Shown in pieces: positions 26,810 to 36,999 of a stretch of DNA of 64,000 bases. Made by a program: the position numbers and the translations under genes. Numbering within the stretch: position 1 is the first letter of the stretch; each line of letters opens with the position of its first letter. Origin of the DNA: Mastigias papua (lineage: Eukaryota > Cnidaria > Scyphozoa > Rhizostomeae > Mastigiidae); assembly GCA_964019165.1 (NCBI GenBank), contig OZ025282.1, positions 8,859,529-8,923,528 on the forward strand. Direction: 5' to 3'. The notes beneath the pieces are model-generated. The model did no database searches. It worked only from the letters and a program-made list of their open reading frames with translations, and was not told the origin of the DNA.

Positions 26810-26998
26810 TAAGAATCATCATAACAAAAGCAGAATTGGGAAAATAGCAAGAGCAAACTTAACTCACCACTTTTTTTAGATCCTATTTTTGATCTAGCCA
26901 ACGTGGCCAATATGAAAAGTGCAATAGCAGCCGCACCACCAGGGAGGAACGAGATTACAATACGGTAATAATGTGCACAAGTTGGGCATTGAACATGG
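26809..26998 (-). CDS. MFSD12: MFSD12-like exon 9 (terminal), stop at a MITE junction
   Basis: Acceptor TTTGTAG|CCATGT. It encodes [17 protein letters not shown] and the last membrane segment ([15 protein letters not shown]), then a tail ending at TAG 26811-26809. The T and A of the stop lie in the TAA duplication of the adjacent MITE and the G is the MITE's terminal base. A strong internal donor (GTG|GTGAGT, exon end 26868) means the natural transcript might splice on to an exon not found here. Confidence 0.8.
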
Positions 26999-29900
26999 CT
27001 ACAAAGAAGATATAGAAGCAACAATAAATTACTAATACAAATATCACTAACATTATTATTATGTTCGTAAATTTGCTACTTAGAGTAACATACCAGGAAT
27101 AATCATCAAACATAGACAAGAAAATCTTGAGATGATCAAGCTAGCACTGTTTTCACCACAGACCTCAATTGTACATAGATACATAATTGTACATAGTGAA
27201 AGATATAGAATTTCTGTCTATGCCAGAGTGTGGCATACAGATATAGATCAATAGGGATCAATGCTGAGGAATAACAGTCATACAGGTTTGACAATAATAG
27301 TAGACATGCCAATCATTCTGGTCCTAAAGTATGAAATACTCTTCCAATTGCTATACGTGTTATCACACCGCTTGCATTCCATGTCAAAAAAGAAGTACTA
27401 TTCCATTGATTCATACAACACATTGGTTCAATAAGCTCCTTATGCCAGAAAATGTCACTTAAACAAGTTACACTCATCGTGAGGTATCTTGCTACCAATT
27501 GTGTACTTTTATAAGCTATTTCTGGCTCATATCTGTTTTCTATAGGGGGGAGGGTGGTGATGGTGGTCTCTCTCGATTAGTAAATCTATTTAGACAGCCC
27601 TTCCTTAACCAGTCAATCTTGCACATAATTATGAAATGTAACTAATATTGGTAGTATATTTATAGTGTATAGGTTGAAACTGAATTTAGGACAGATTGAT
27701 AATTGCAGGAAATGAAAATTGAAATGAAAAATTAGATTTTTCCAAGAAGGAAGACAAGCTGCATAAGGATACAGGATGAGGACAATACCACCAGTGGGGA
27801 AATGTTCCTAGTACTCACCCTCCTGGAGTTCCATCAGTTCCTGGGTGAAATTTCTGAATAAGCATAACAGCAATTCCATTTGCAACTTTATCAAAGAAAC
27901 TCATTGCTCCGTAGATGAAAGCGCCTGTGCTCTGTGAAATACGAAAGGAAACAATGAATCGTTAAGCAAAAACTAAAATCAAGCTTCAGGAGAGCGTCTA
28001 CAACTAAGTATGCAGGCAGATCTCTCATGGATCTCTTCATGGAGATAGGCCGAAAGGAGGGTAAGGGGAAGCAAGGAAACAACAAAATAGCGAACGGTAT
28101 GATTGATTTGGGAAAGAACTGTGAAAGAAAATTAAAGGCAAATCTGGTTGCTGAGTGCTATAGTGAGACGAAATTTGTAGGACAGGAGGCTATGCCAGCC
28201 AGTTGATATTACTGAGAAATAAGAAGGATGAAGAAAATCTTTCAAGAAAGTAAAGGAGCTCGATACAAATTGACTTGGCATAAGGAGCGGTAATCAGTCA
28301 TAAATTTGAAAATATTGCGAAAAACAGGTGAAAATAAAGGAAAAGCGAAGACAAATACTGAATTCAAAGCAAAAAGAAGTCAAAATTTCCAATCTTAAGA
28401 TTCCTTGCAAAAAGCACTTAGAAACTTACAGTGTTATCTCCAACCAACTCTGCAGTCATTGCCAATGACGTAACCAACAATGTTGAACAGCCAAGCCCAA
28501 GGACGATCGAGGCACCATAAATCTGTTGCCTTTGACTAGCAGGTAGTCCACCAAGAGCCCAAAGCCAAATGCTATACGAAGATATTAAATTTCGTTGTGA
28601 AAACAATGACAAGTTCATATCCGTTTGACTTAGATACCACAAACATCAAAGTGAATTTCTTTCATATCATTGTAGTAGTATACCGTACTCTCTCCGTTGT
28701 ATTCCCGTTGCGGATATAATGACTCAACCCCCTGATTATAAGTGGGATTAGTAGAGAGGCGGAATTATCAGAGAGGAGGGGGTCATGCTTTACCGTGCTG
28801 GGCTATTATGTGGAAAATCCTCATGGGTTACAATTTGATCTCTTTTCTCACAACATGAGAGTTTGGAAAATAAGAATTTTGAAATCATTAATGCAACATG
28901 ATATCTTCTCTACACTTGATCGTATATCATTTATCCTTGCAGCACACTGGCTTCTTCCTTCCTTCATCAAACCCATAAGCGAAATTACTAGAGAAATGGT
29001 ACTAATTTTTACTTTATCGACAAAAGGTCGGGTTACCAGAGGCGGGAATAGCAGAGAAGATGTAAGTATGAGAAGTATTAATAGGCGGGAATACTAGAGG
29101 GTACAGTTAACCTGAATATTGCAAGAAAGGACAAAGGAAAAACTCCTTAACACATTAAAAGAATGTGCTGAAAGAATTCAATCTAATACTCGTACTTTGG
29201 AGCATGACAAGTTATATTATCACTGGCAGATTGCGCTCACAAGATACAAAATTTTGGATTGGTATGCGGGAATACATCTCTATTCACCTTTCAGTAACTA
29301 TTCTACTTTCATACTCATATGATACTGAACGAAGTAACACCTACCTTGCACCAAAAAGGAGAATCAAGCCAACAAGGTATGTGATCTGCAATAAGATTAA
29401 TACTACAGTAAAAAAATATAGAAACATATCTATCTATACATAGAGTAGGCAACGTACGCTATTCCAAGAAGATTACTCACAATAAATCCATCTATTACAA
29501 CAATAGCAGAATAGATCACTGTTCAAGTGCTAAAAACAAATGTCAAAAAGAAAACGTCAAAGCAAAAGCCATGATGTCAAAAGATAATAAAGATAACTCA
29601 AAGTTGCTTTAATTCCATAAATGTAAAGGTGCTGCCTACTCAAAGGCACTATTCTGAGCTGGAATTCCAAAATTAATTAGTTCAAGTACGAAGTATGAAG
29701 AAATGATGAGAGAAACACAATTGACTCACCTTAAGGCCACAGAATGAAGTTAATGGCTTGGCAGCAATTGTTGCACAAATGCCACTGATGTAAATAACGA
29801 GTGGAATAATGGCAATTGTTTTCTGTGTGAGAAAAAAGGTAACAGAATTATTTGCATTACTACATCAGAGAGGGCGAGTAGCCAAGTGGTTACAGCGCTT

Positions 29901-32900
29901 GACTACTGAGCGGAACATCGCTGGTTCGAACCGAACCCTCGAATCATAGTTGAGATGCTAGCTCACTGTCCACCCACCAGCAAATAGGTACCTGGTGTCA
30001 ACACTGGACAAGTCAAAGGTGGCGACGAAGGGAACTGGCCACCCTACCTCTCTATGCCGGTAGCTCAGGATCAGTGTCCTCTCTAACAGGCACTCATCAA
30101 TGTACGGAATCGTTATGAGACTACGCTTTACCTTAACCTTTATATCAGAGAGACTACGGAATATGCATTAGAAAATTTATGATAGATAATTTAAGTAAAG
30201 AGGGTTCAGTAGACATACAAAAACGGTATACATGTGAACGACATGTTTCTGCACAAAAGGTGTCCATCTTTCAGCATGGTAACCCTGGCCTTGGTTATAC
30301 AGTAGTTTCTAGAACACTCCACAACAATGTAACATAACACAACTATAAACTGCTTATAGATTTTGGGATTTAGTTTCGGAAAATATCATGCAATCCAATG
30401 CCCAATATCAATAACATTAAATAGGCAGCAAAATCGAGCTTTCTACTACTAAATTAAAAATACAGCATTTCTTTCATAACTAACCTTATCAAGGAATAAC
30501 GAATCCGTAACGAACAACGGAATATAAACTTGTGAGAGATTAACTATCAACCTCGTCATCATGTAAATCATTCCAATCTATAATAAAAAAAGCAAAAATC
30601 AATTAATGATGAACATGCAAAAAGATGATAGAAAAGTACAGACGACGGAATCCTCTGGGTATATTCAGCTCTTATGGAATTGCAGCATTCTCATACTTCG
30701 TATATACTTCGTATATCCCAAAGAATCAAGATTCCAAAGAATATCTCCTCCTTTATGTGTTCCACCCTTGAATTTAATATAATATGGGTAAGGTGAACCG
30801 TATGATTATCAATTCTTTTCTATAGGCTCACCAAAAGTGTTTGCACTTCTTCTGCAGGATGGCTCACTAGTTCGAAAGAGCTCATTTTGCCTTGCCAGGT
30901 ATCCTTGTAGTTGTAAAGGGTGCTAGCTAGCTATCACAGAAATCTAATGGAGAATAGCTTCTTTGTTACCAACTCAATGATGAAGCAGCCTAGGTAGTAC
31001 CAGGTTTCATAGCACAAGTGCAGTGCATCTTACAAAATGATAACCAACAAAATAAAATAAAGAATTTTTACAGCCTATGTTGTAGGTGGTCTTCTGAGCA
31101 GACCCGAATTATGGATATGAAAGGAAAAGCTAGAAACTATTATCAATGTAAGCATGTATTTCTAACCAAATGGCAAAGAAACATTACAAACAACGTACTG
31201 TGTACCAGAATAAACCGTGAATCATGGCGTAAAACAATATAAAATTGATTAATATGGTTGGAACAAATGATGTGACTACATTCAGAAATATCAGCAAGAA
31301 TGGCCATTGAAGAATGCCTTAGAAATGCATGAAGACAACAAGGAAGACCAAAGACGACATGTATTCAAAGCATATGGTAGAATATGCACAACACTATAAT
31401 CAGTTTGGCCACTGGCCCATTCCACAGGTAATACAGAGGTAATAAATAGAGTGACTAGAGTTGTCATATATGTTTAAAAATATTCTTACACCTAATGCTA
31501 AGCTGGAACAAACCTGCCAAAACTGGACTTCCTTTAACCATGATGTCCATGTTGTTTTTCTCATTTTCATACACGAGCTTCCATTCTGACTTTCGTCAAT
31601 ACTCTCTGTGCGAATTGGTCTTTCTTTAACACCAAGATGAAAAATTGTTGAGAAGACAATACCAACAGCGACAACAATAAATACTAAATTCTATGGGGCA
31701 AAGTAGTTTAAAGAAATAAGCCATGAAAAAAAATGATTCCTAAACAACTACCAACCAATATATATACTGTACATGTACAGGCCTTTCAATGAGTAAATTA
31801 GACGCGCGCTGCCAATCGTGCGCGTGGGATCATTTGTGCGCGCTAAGCATTCAAGTGCCAGAGCTTTCCTTAGTACTTGGATGCATATTTTCATAAAGCT
31901 GGCGCGAGCAATAAATCGAGCGCGTGACCTGAGTTGGGCGCGTGCTTGCGCGCTCGTGCGCTTCTCATTGAAAGGCCTGCTGATGTTTATTTATTTAAAA
32001 GCTGGGAGTTTTTTCTTGAGTATCTATCTGTTTCTTTAAAAAATTTCTTGATCCACCAAATATATATATACACATACATGCATACATACATACATACATA
32101 CATACATATAAATACAACTTTTTTCAATCATGTGAGACATAGATCATTGAAGAGAGTATTCAATTCATGGGGGCAACATCATGGAATAACCTGCCAGTTG
32201 GATTTCGAAATTCTATCTCCAAGCTCTCATGTAAGAAACTTAAAGTGCATTTATTTAATTCTATTTAAAGCAAAAAAAGTAATGAGCTTGGTACTGAGTG
32301 ATTAACATATAAATTGCCACATGAATAACAACTGGTAAGGGGGCTCTCATCTTGCTAGTCTACCTACACTGATGGCTCATCCTGAAAGAGTTCTACAGCA
32401 TTGTTTCAAATTCTTATGGTGCTTCAATTGTTTTGTTATATGTTGCAATAGTAAAATCAAATTGAATTGAATTGTAAAAAATCCACAAGAAAGTGCAAAA
32501 AGACTTTTCAGGAGAGCAGAACTTGGAATAATACTATTTAGATTTAGAATTGTCCTGATTTTGTTACTTTCAAGTCTAATGTTGATCCAAAAACACAAGA
32601 CACACTTCAAAAATTTTCCAATAAATTGAGAATTTGTACTCATTTGAGGAAAACAGTATGAGCCTAGCTTCCAAGGACCTCCATGTAGTTGTGTGCCAGG
32701 TTCACTCCTCTAAATACTTGCCTTATCTAAACTGCTACATAATAGGTCTAGTTGGAACTGATATTAAACTTGTTCACAACACTAATTGGGATCAGCTAAT
32801 ATTATTTGATGTGGTACATGAGCATTTTTCTAAAATCACTTCAATTCAAAATAACAAAGGAAGACCCAAGCAAAGCCATAAGATTAATGAGAGAATTAGA

Positions 32901-35900
32901 GAATTCCAGAAAGATATTTGAGTGAATGTAAGACTTCCATTCTTTTATTCCTAACATACAACGAAATTAAATCTAAGACCCAGGGCAGATAATAAAGTGT
33001 AAATTGAATTGAAAACCTTTTTATTGATTCCTATACCTAGCCAGCAAAAACTTGTAAGGTCTATCTGGTTCATTTATCATTTTTTATCTTATGTTGTTGG
33101 TGTTTTCTTCTTTTATGTCCTCTTTACATTATTGCTTTTTACTGGTAGGGGGATCCCTCTCAATTAGTTTAATCTATTAGCTCCTCTCTAGTCAATTCAA
33201 CTACATTAAATGTATCTTGCTAAATGTGATAATCTACTGTTAATTGCTTTTTTCATTATAACTTTGGATAAATTTGTAATTGAGTTGAGTTAATAAAAAT
33301 CAGTTGAACTGTTGAGTAGAAGTTGAGTTGAGTGAGGCAGAGATTCCCAGGGCAGATAATAAAGTGAGGTGTAGATTGTGAAATATAACAGTTAGCAAAC
33401 AAACCCTAAATTTTGGAGCATCTTGTCGACCAAGAGTCCCAGGTGTACTATTCACTTCAAATAATATCCAGAAAATAACATATACAAATATGTTTGAGAA
33501 TATTGTAAATCCATATCTACAAGAAAAAATGAAAATCAACTTTAGGGACAATACTTCTATGATGCCTGCAAGGAAGAGGGAAGGGGTCCACCAACTCAAG
33601 ACTCTATAAACAAATTGTAGAGAAGGAAAAGGGTCTCTGAGATCATAAGAGGTTCCCTTAATCTTTCTGATTTTGTTTACAAAGTGCTACAATAGAGCAC
33701 ACCTGGGTGCAAAAACTCCAGCAGACATTGCTGAACAGGCTGAAGTCCAAGAAGGATGTAACTCATAACCAGGTTTTGCAGATGCTACAAAATGGCAAAT
33801 TTGAGGATATTGAGGAATAGAGTCATGTTGATTAGAAGACATGTCTTTCAAGTACTTGACTTGTTTTACATTACAGCAAGGGAGGAGGGAGGCTAAAAAC
33901 TGCAATAGCCTTTTAGGCACAAAGGCAAGGTCCCTTAGCACTATATTCATCAATTTATCAAGTGATGTTGATATCAAAATGATAATAAGATTTGGTGGCA
34001 AGCCAAAGATATGTTTTTAAATTACTGAGAGATATAGAAATTTGCAAAAAATTATATGCTGTTTTATTTAGTTTCCATGGGCTTTTCAAATACCACTGCC
34101 ATAGAAAATGGCTTTAATCAGCATTCCCAACAAGTTTGTGGAAACTTCCATGAAGATACTAAGTCATAAGGAAGTAAACAGCCAGTGATAAAGTTGCTGC
34201 CACACAGTAGAAAAGGGTGCTTCAACATACAACAGGCTACTTCTACACTTGCAAAGGGCACACATGGAACAATATTGGACCTTAAACTAATCATTACTTG
34301 GAGTTGTGTGCCAACAGCATGGTCTGAGCAAAGACTCACAGTTCAAACTTTCCTCATGTCAATGAATCATAGGATGAAATTACAAATCGTGATTCATATT
34401 GGAAAAAATGTTTGCAAAATAAGTCTCTAGCTAAATGTATCAGGTCATTAAACATCAAGTTGTATTTTGTACTATGGCTTAAAGCTGGAAAGAAATGCAT
34501 GGTTTCCTGAGAAATTTGAGGAGGGAAATATGTCTTGCAGAAAATTGAGGTCCCATTTAACACTTGCTCCCCTCCAGCTACGGTTCCTTAAATGAGGCTT
34601 TGTTTCTTCAATTGCTAACATTCATGGTACCCTACTTCAATTGCTAGTGTTCATGTGCCTTGCCATTGTTATCCTACAGTTAACCAATTATTTCTAGGAA
34701 ATATGCATTTCTGTAAAAGGCCCTTAAAGTGCTAGGTCTGGAGCAGTGATGTGCAGATTGGGGCATGGGGGCATAATGGCCCCAATAAGTCAAAGAAATG
34801 TAAAAAGTTGATCATGCTGCAGAAAATCTAACCTGAATTTTTGTCCAAATTTCAAAAACAGCAATTCATTTAATCTGTTGGTGATGGGGTCATGGGTGGT
34901 CATAATCAACTCTCCTTTAATGATAATGCAAATAACCTCTGTAACTAATAATAATAATAATAATAATAATAACATGCCAAATTCTCCATTTCAGAGTAGC
35001 TACTCTTACTGTACAGTATTATGTCAGGAAGGACAGTCAGTGCAGAAAGGTAACACTGGCAGGATTAAATTCAGTTTTGAAATAATCCAATTGCTTCTTC
35101 AATTTCTTTTAGTTTCTTTGCATTTTGGGTTAAGATATTTTTTATGTCAGGGAGCTTTCTTCTAAACTCTCTACATTGCCATATGTGTTCCATTGTTTCT
35201 TCACTTTCTCCACATCTCCTACAGCTTATGCTTTCATATTTCCCTTTATAGTTAGCTTTTATATCATCCATATATTAAGTTTTAATTTCAATAACATTGC
35301 CCCATCTTTGTGCTTTATGTAATCGTTCATCTTAAATTTACCATATTTAATGAACCTTAATTTTGTTTTATTATTATTTTGAACTTCATCTTCTATCTGC
35401 TCTATAATTTTACTGTGAAGTATTTGTTTCCACCCGTTACTTGACAGATTTTTAATCTCTTCTCCATTGAGTTGTATGTTTAATTCGTTTAGATCACTCA
35501 TTACTTCATCATACCAACAATTTGTTAAACTTGATCGTTTTTGTTCCTGATATACCTTATTTGTTAATCTTGTTTCTTTCCACTTTCAACTAGCAACTTT
35601 CATAATTGTTTCCTTGTGTTCTGGAATAAAGTTGGTCAAAAATGAAATAGTTGGTTACTTTTTCCACACACCTCCAGAGCAAATGTTCAAGGCATACCAC
35701 TGGTACAGAGCTAGCCCTACTGCTTTCACGCAACCTTTTATATCATACAAGGGGAATGACCTCTATCTTTGAACCATGAGCTCCTTTTGTCTAAACCAAA
35801 AATCAATCAAATACAACAAACGATGGGAAAGAGATTAAATCTAGCGGAAGAAAGACAAGGCATAATATCACATGAGCTGCACAAGACGCTATCCTACCCC

Positions 35901-36399
35901 AACAAAAATTGCCATACCTTATTGCATTCAATGATACTTTCTCACCGGTATTGGCAGCCAGCTCTGGTATAAGGGATAAATGGGATATTTGTGTAGCGGC
36001 CCATCCGAACTGAAACAGGACTATGAAGGGCACATAATAAACAAATAACGTCCATCTTGGGTTGTTGGCACATTGGTATACACATAAGTTAAAGATGAAC
36101 GGGAAAGTAACCGCAACAGCTAGCGTTCCACCGAGGTGCCAAGTTTTTCGTTTGCCATATCTATTATTTGATGATTTATCTGACTGCACACCTATTATCG
36201 GCGTTGCAATTCCATCCGCAATTTGGCCAGCTAGCAGGAAAATTCCAGCATTGATATTGTCAAAAATGACAACTTTGTGAAAATAAATTAGCAAATATGA
36301 AAACCACATTGAAGCACATAAATCGTTTAAAACATGTCCAACTCCATAACTGAACTTTGCAATCCCCGTTATAGGTCTTCGAACGGAGCTCTCACTCAT
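26809..36399 (-). CDS. MFSD12: MFSD12-like major facilitator transporter, nine exons (gene span)
   Basis: Coding exons in transcript order: 36399-35918, 33516-33405, 31690-31514, 30577-30485, 29822-29730, 29385-29345, 28571-28430, 27931-27819, 26998-26809. All junctions are GT-AG, every phase agrees, and the joined 1443 bases give 480 aa plus stop, the same length as human MFSD12. The order of conserved blocks matches that family: [19 protein letters not shown] (exon 1), the DG..TP..G..SD and [11 protein letters not shown] loop, [29 protein letters not shown] (exon 4), [10 protein letters not shown] (exon 5), [15 protein letters not shown] (exon 7), [17 protein letters not shown] (exon 8). 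MFSD12 is a multi-pass lysosomal/melanosomal protein needed for cysteine import; the same role here is inferred. The start at 36399 (MSESSVRRP) gives an N-terminus like the family; an in-frame ATG at 36462 is possible. Introns hold a SINE, MITEs and LINE pieces. Confidence 0.93.
27248..27548. repeat. dispersed ~300-bp repeat, copy B (in MFSD12-like intron 8)
   Basis: This is the second copy of the segment at 24927-25222 in the same orientation, about 2.3 kb away, with scattered substitutions. Here it lies inside intron 8, between exons 8 and 9. The sequence after it (near 27570-27650) loosely resembles that around 33.15 kb, in intron 2. Confidence 0.85.
27819..27931 (-). CDS. MFSD12: MFSD12-like exon 8
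   Basis: 113 bp, acceptor TTCACAG|AGCACA, donor GGAGG|GTGAGT. It encodes [19 protein letters not shown] followed by [12 protein letters not shown]. Confidence 0.92.
28430..28571 (-). CDS. MFSD12: MFSD12-like exon 7
   Basis: 142 bp, acceptor GTATAG|CATTTG, donor AACACT|GTAAGT. It encodes [13 protein letters not shown] and then [20 protein letters not shown], one of the most conserved parts of the family. Confidence 0.93.
29345..29385 (-). CDS. MFSD12: MFSD12-like exon 6 (41-bp micro-exon)
   Basis: Short exon [13 protein letters not shown] + AG, acceptor TTGCAG|ATCACA, donor GCAAG|GTAGGT. It splits a Ser codon (AG|C) with exon 7. The combined 183 bp of exons 6 and 7 keep the frame, which supports this small exon. 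Confidence 0.87.
29730..29822 (-). CDS. MFSD12: MFSD12-like exon 5
   Basis: 93 bp (31 codons), acceptor CACACAG|AAAACA, donor CTTAAG|GTGAGT. It encodes [14 protein letters not shown] and the KPLTSF loop, aligning with IPLVMYLSG...KPIN of human MFSD12. Confidence 0.92.
29873..30143 (+). mobile_element. tRNA-derived SINE in intron 4
   Basis: The head carries a good RNA polymerase III A box (TAGCCAAGTGG near 29879) and B box (GGTTCGAACC near 29931) with tRNA-like spacing. An unrelated body of about 200 bp follows, with an ACCTTAACCTTT end. The 9-bp direct repeat ATCAGAGAG flanks it at 29864-29872 and 30144-30152. The tRNA part does not look like an intact tRNA gene. Confidence 0.88.
30485..30577 (-). 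CDS. MFSD12: MFSD12-like exon 4
   Basis: 93 bp (31 codons), acceptor ATTATAG|ATTGGA, donor GATAAG|GTTAGT. It contains the strongly conserved [14 protein letters not shown] segment. Confidence 0.92.
31514..31690 (-). CDS. MFSD12: MFSD12-like exon 3
   Basis: 177 bp (59 codons), acceptor CCATAG|AATTTA, donor GGCAG|GTTTGT. It encodes [20 protein letters not shown], then the hydrophilic central loop and [12 protein letters not shown], matching the cytosolic loop and the W..WL.E..F.Q stretch of MFSD12. Confidence 0.9.
31778..31979. mobile_element. 202-bp MITE with perfect 16-bp inverted ends
   Basis: It begins CAGGCCTTTCAATGAG at 31778-31793 and ends with the exact complement at 31964-31979. The interior is rich in GCGCGC/GCGCGTG motifs, unlike the AT-rich intron around it. 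No coding frame and no clear target duplication. It lies in intron 2 of the MFSD12-like gene, 88 bp upstream of exon 3. Confidence 0.85.
32061..32110. repeat. (TA)n then (CATA)n microsatellite
   Basis: TATATATATA is followed by about ten CATA-type units in intron 2 of the MFSD12-like gene. Confidence 0.95.
32130..32474 (+). mobile_element. 3' end of a truncated LINE (CR1/L2-like), in intron 2
   Basis: The plus strand reads [20 protein letters not shown] and then [15 protein letters not shown] (about 32170-32268). This is the characteristic last stretch of a LINE reverse-transcriptase frame, matching the 'GAKYWNSLSVESK...FKASFM' end of the larger LINE at 56.2 kb. It is followed by about 200 bp of untranslated sequence and an ATTGAATTGAATTG tail. 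Everything upstream is missing, as in normal 5' truncation. Confidence 0.7.
32979..33366. mobile_element. 346-bp insertion flanked by a 21-bp direct repeat, in intron 2
   Basis: An identical 21-bp sequence beginning CCCAGGGCAGATAATAAAG occurs at 32979-32999 and 33346-33366. The 346 bp between them are AT-rich and end with GAGTTGAGT-type repeats. A long target duplication and a simple-repeat end fit a short, 5'-truncated LINE or SINE copy; no coding part remains. The right repeat lies 39 bp from the exon 2 donor. Confidence 0.6.
33405..33516 (-). CDS. MFSD12: MFSD12-like exon 2
   Basis: 112 bp between acceptor TTGTAG|ATATGG and donor TTTAGG|GTTTGT. It reads (R)[20 protein letters not shown] through to GRQDAPKFR, corresponding to the family's membrane segment after the ALRYAFT motif. 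It ends in phase 0. Confidence 0.9.
34946..34971. repeat. (AAT)n microsatellite
   Basis: About eight TAA/AAT units in intron 1 of the MFSD12-like gene. Confidence 0.95.
35071..35640 (-). pseudogene. frameshifted LINE C-terminal fragment in intron 1
   Basis: Two overlapping minus-strand frames (35501-35259 and 35271-35071) join, with one frameshift, into a LINE-type C-terminus. They read KLKLNIW...[14 protein letters not shown] and then the zinc-knuckle pattern C-x2-C-x8-H-x4-C ([17 protein letters not shown]). Upstream similarity ([11 protein letters not shown]) continues to about 35.64 kb but meets a stop. Only the end of the element is left, and it differs from the CR1/L2-type LINE at 56 kb, so it is probably another family. 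Confidence 0.7.
35918..36399 (-). CDS. MFSD12: MFSD12-like exon 1 (residues 1-160 plus 2 bases)
   Basis: It encodes the first membrane segments and the MFS signature loop ([13 protein letters not shown], then [11 protein letters not shown]). It ends ...SLNAI + AG at the donor AAG|GTATGG, splitting an Arg codon that is completed by the A opening exon 2. Reading through the donor gives a few more residues and then intron. Confidence 0.93.
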
Positions 36400-36726
36400 T
36401 TTGGTATTGACACTCCGCCGGAAAAATTTGGAAGAATAGGTCTTTAGGCCGTTGCGGGCCATAAACAACAGCGATGCACCAAGTGCTCCAACACGAGAAC
36501 TGCTGTATCCTCCAGTCCCGGTAGGATGTCTCTTGTTCTGATACAGAAATACTACTACTGCCACGGATAAATCTCGTGATCACTTTCAAAGCCCTTATGA
36601 AACATTCACTTTCAATTTCAAAAGCATCCGCAGAAACCACTTCCTTGCACAGGTGCTGTGCCGCGTGTGCCCGCGCAATACAATTTCACGTGAGCGAAGT
36701 AAGGTTGACAAATCAATGAGTAAGTA

Positions 36727-36985
36727 CTGTAAATCCTCGAATTGGCCCCCCTCAAAAAGCCCCCTTGAATAAGCAAAAAACAAAACCTTCATTTTTTAAT
36801 AAGCCCCATCTTGAATAAGCCCCGTCACAGAGGATGATGAAGACTTTGGTAAAGAATGATGCCTAAATTAGACTGCAGATTTAGAATTTTGAGAAAGGAG
36901 TTCTGACGAGGTTTTCGTGAGGGGTATGTCAAATAATAGTATAAGTCCCCCTCGAAAAAGTCCTCCCCTAGAATAAGCCCTCATC
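36727..36985. repeat. diverged relative of the GTAAATCCTCGAATT repeat family
   Basis: It starts TACTGTAAATCCTCGAATTG and carries several GAATAAGCCCC-type motifs, also found in the MITE at 44366-44516. The far inverted end could not be found, so the right boundary is approximate and the copy is probably incomplete. It lies just upstream of the MFSD12-like gene. Confidence 0.55.
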
Positions 36986-36999
36986 CAAACGGTATCAAA

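Noticed and set aside
29876..29945. Functional tRNA gene
   Set aside because: A and B boxes are present, but the sequence does not fold as a complete tRNA and continues into a SINE body with target duplications.
32634..32921. 95-codon plus-strand frame
   Set aside because: It lies in intron 2 of the MFSD12-like gene, shows no recognisable family and is probably chance or decayed repeat.
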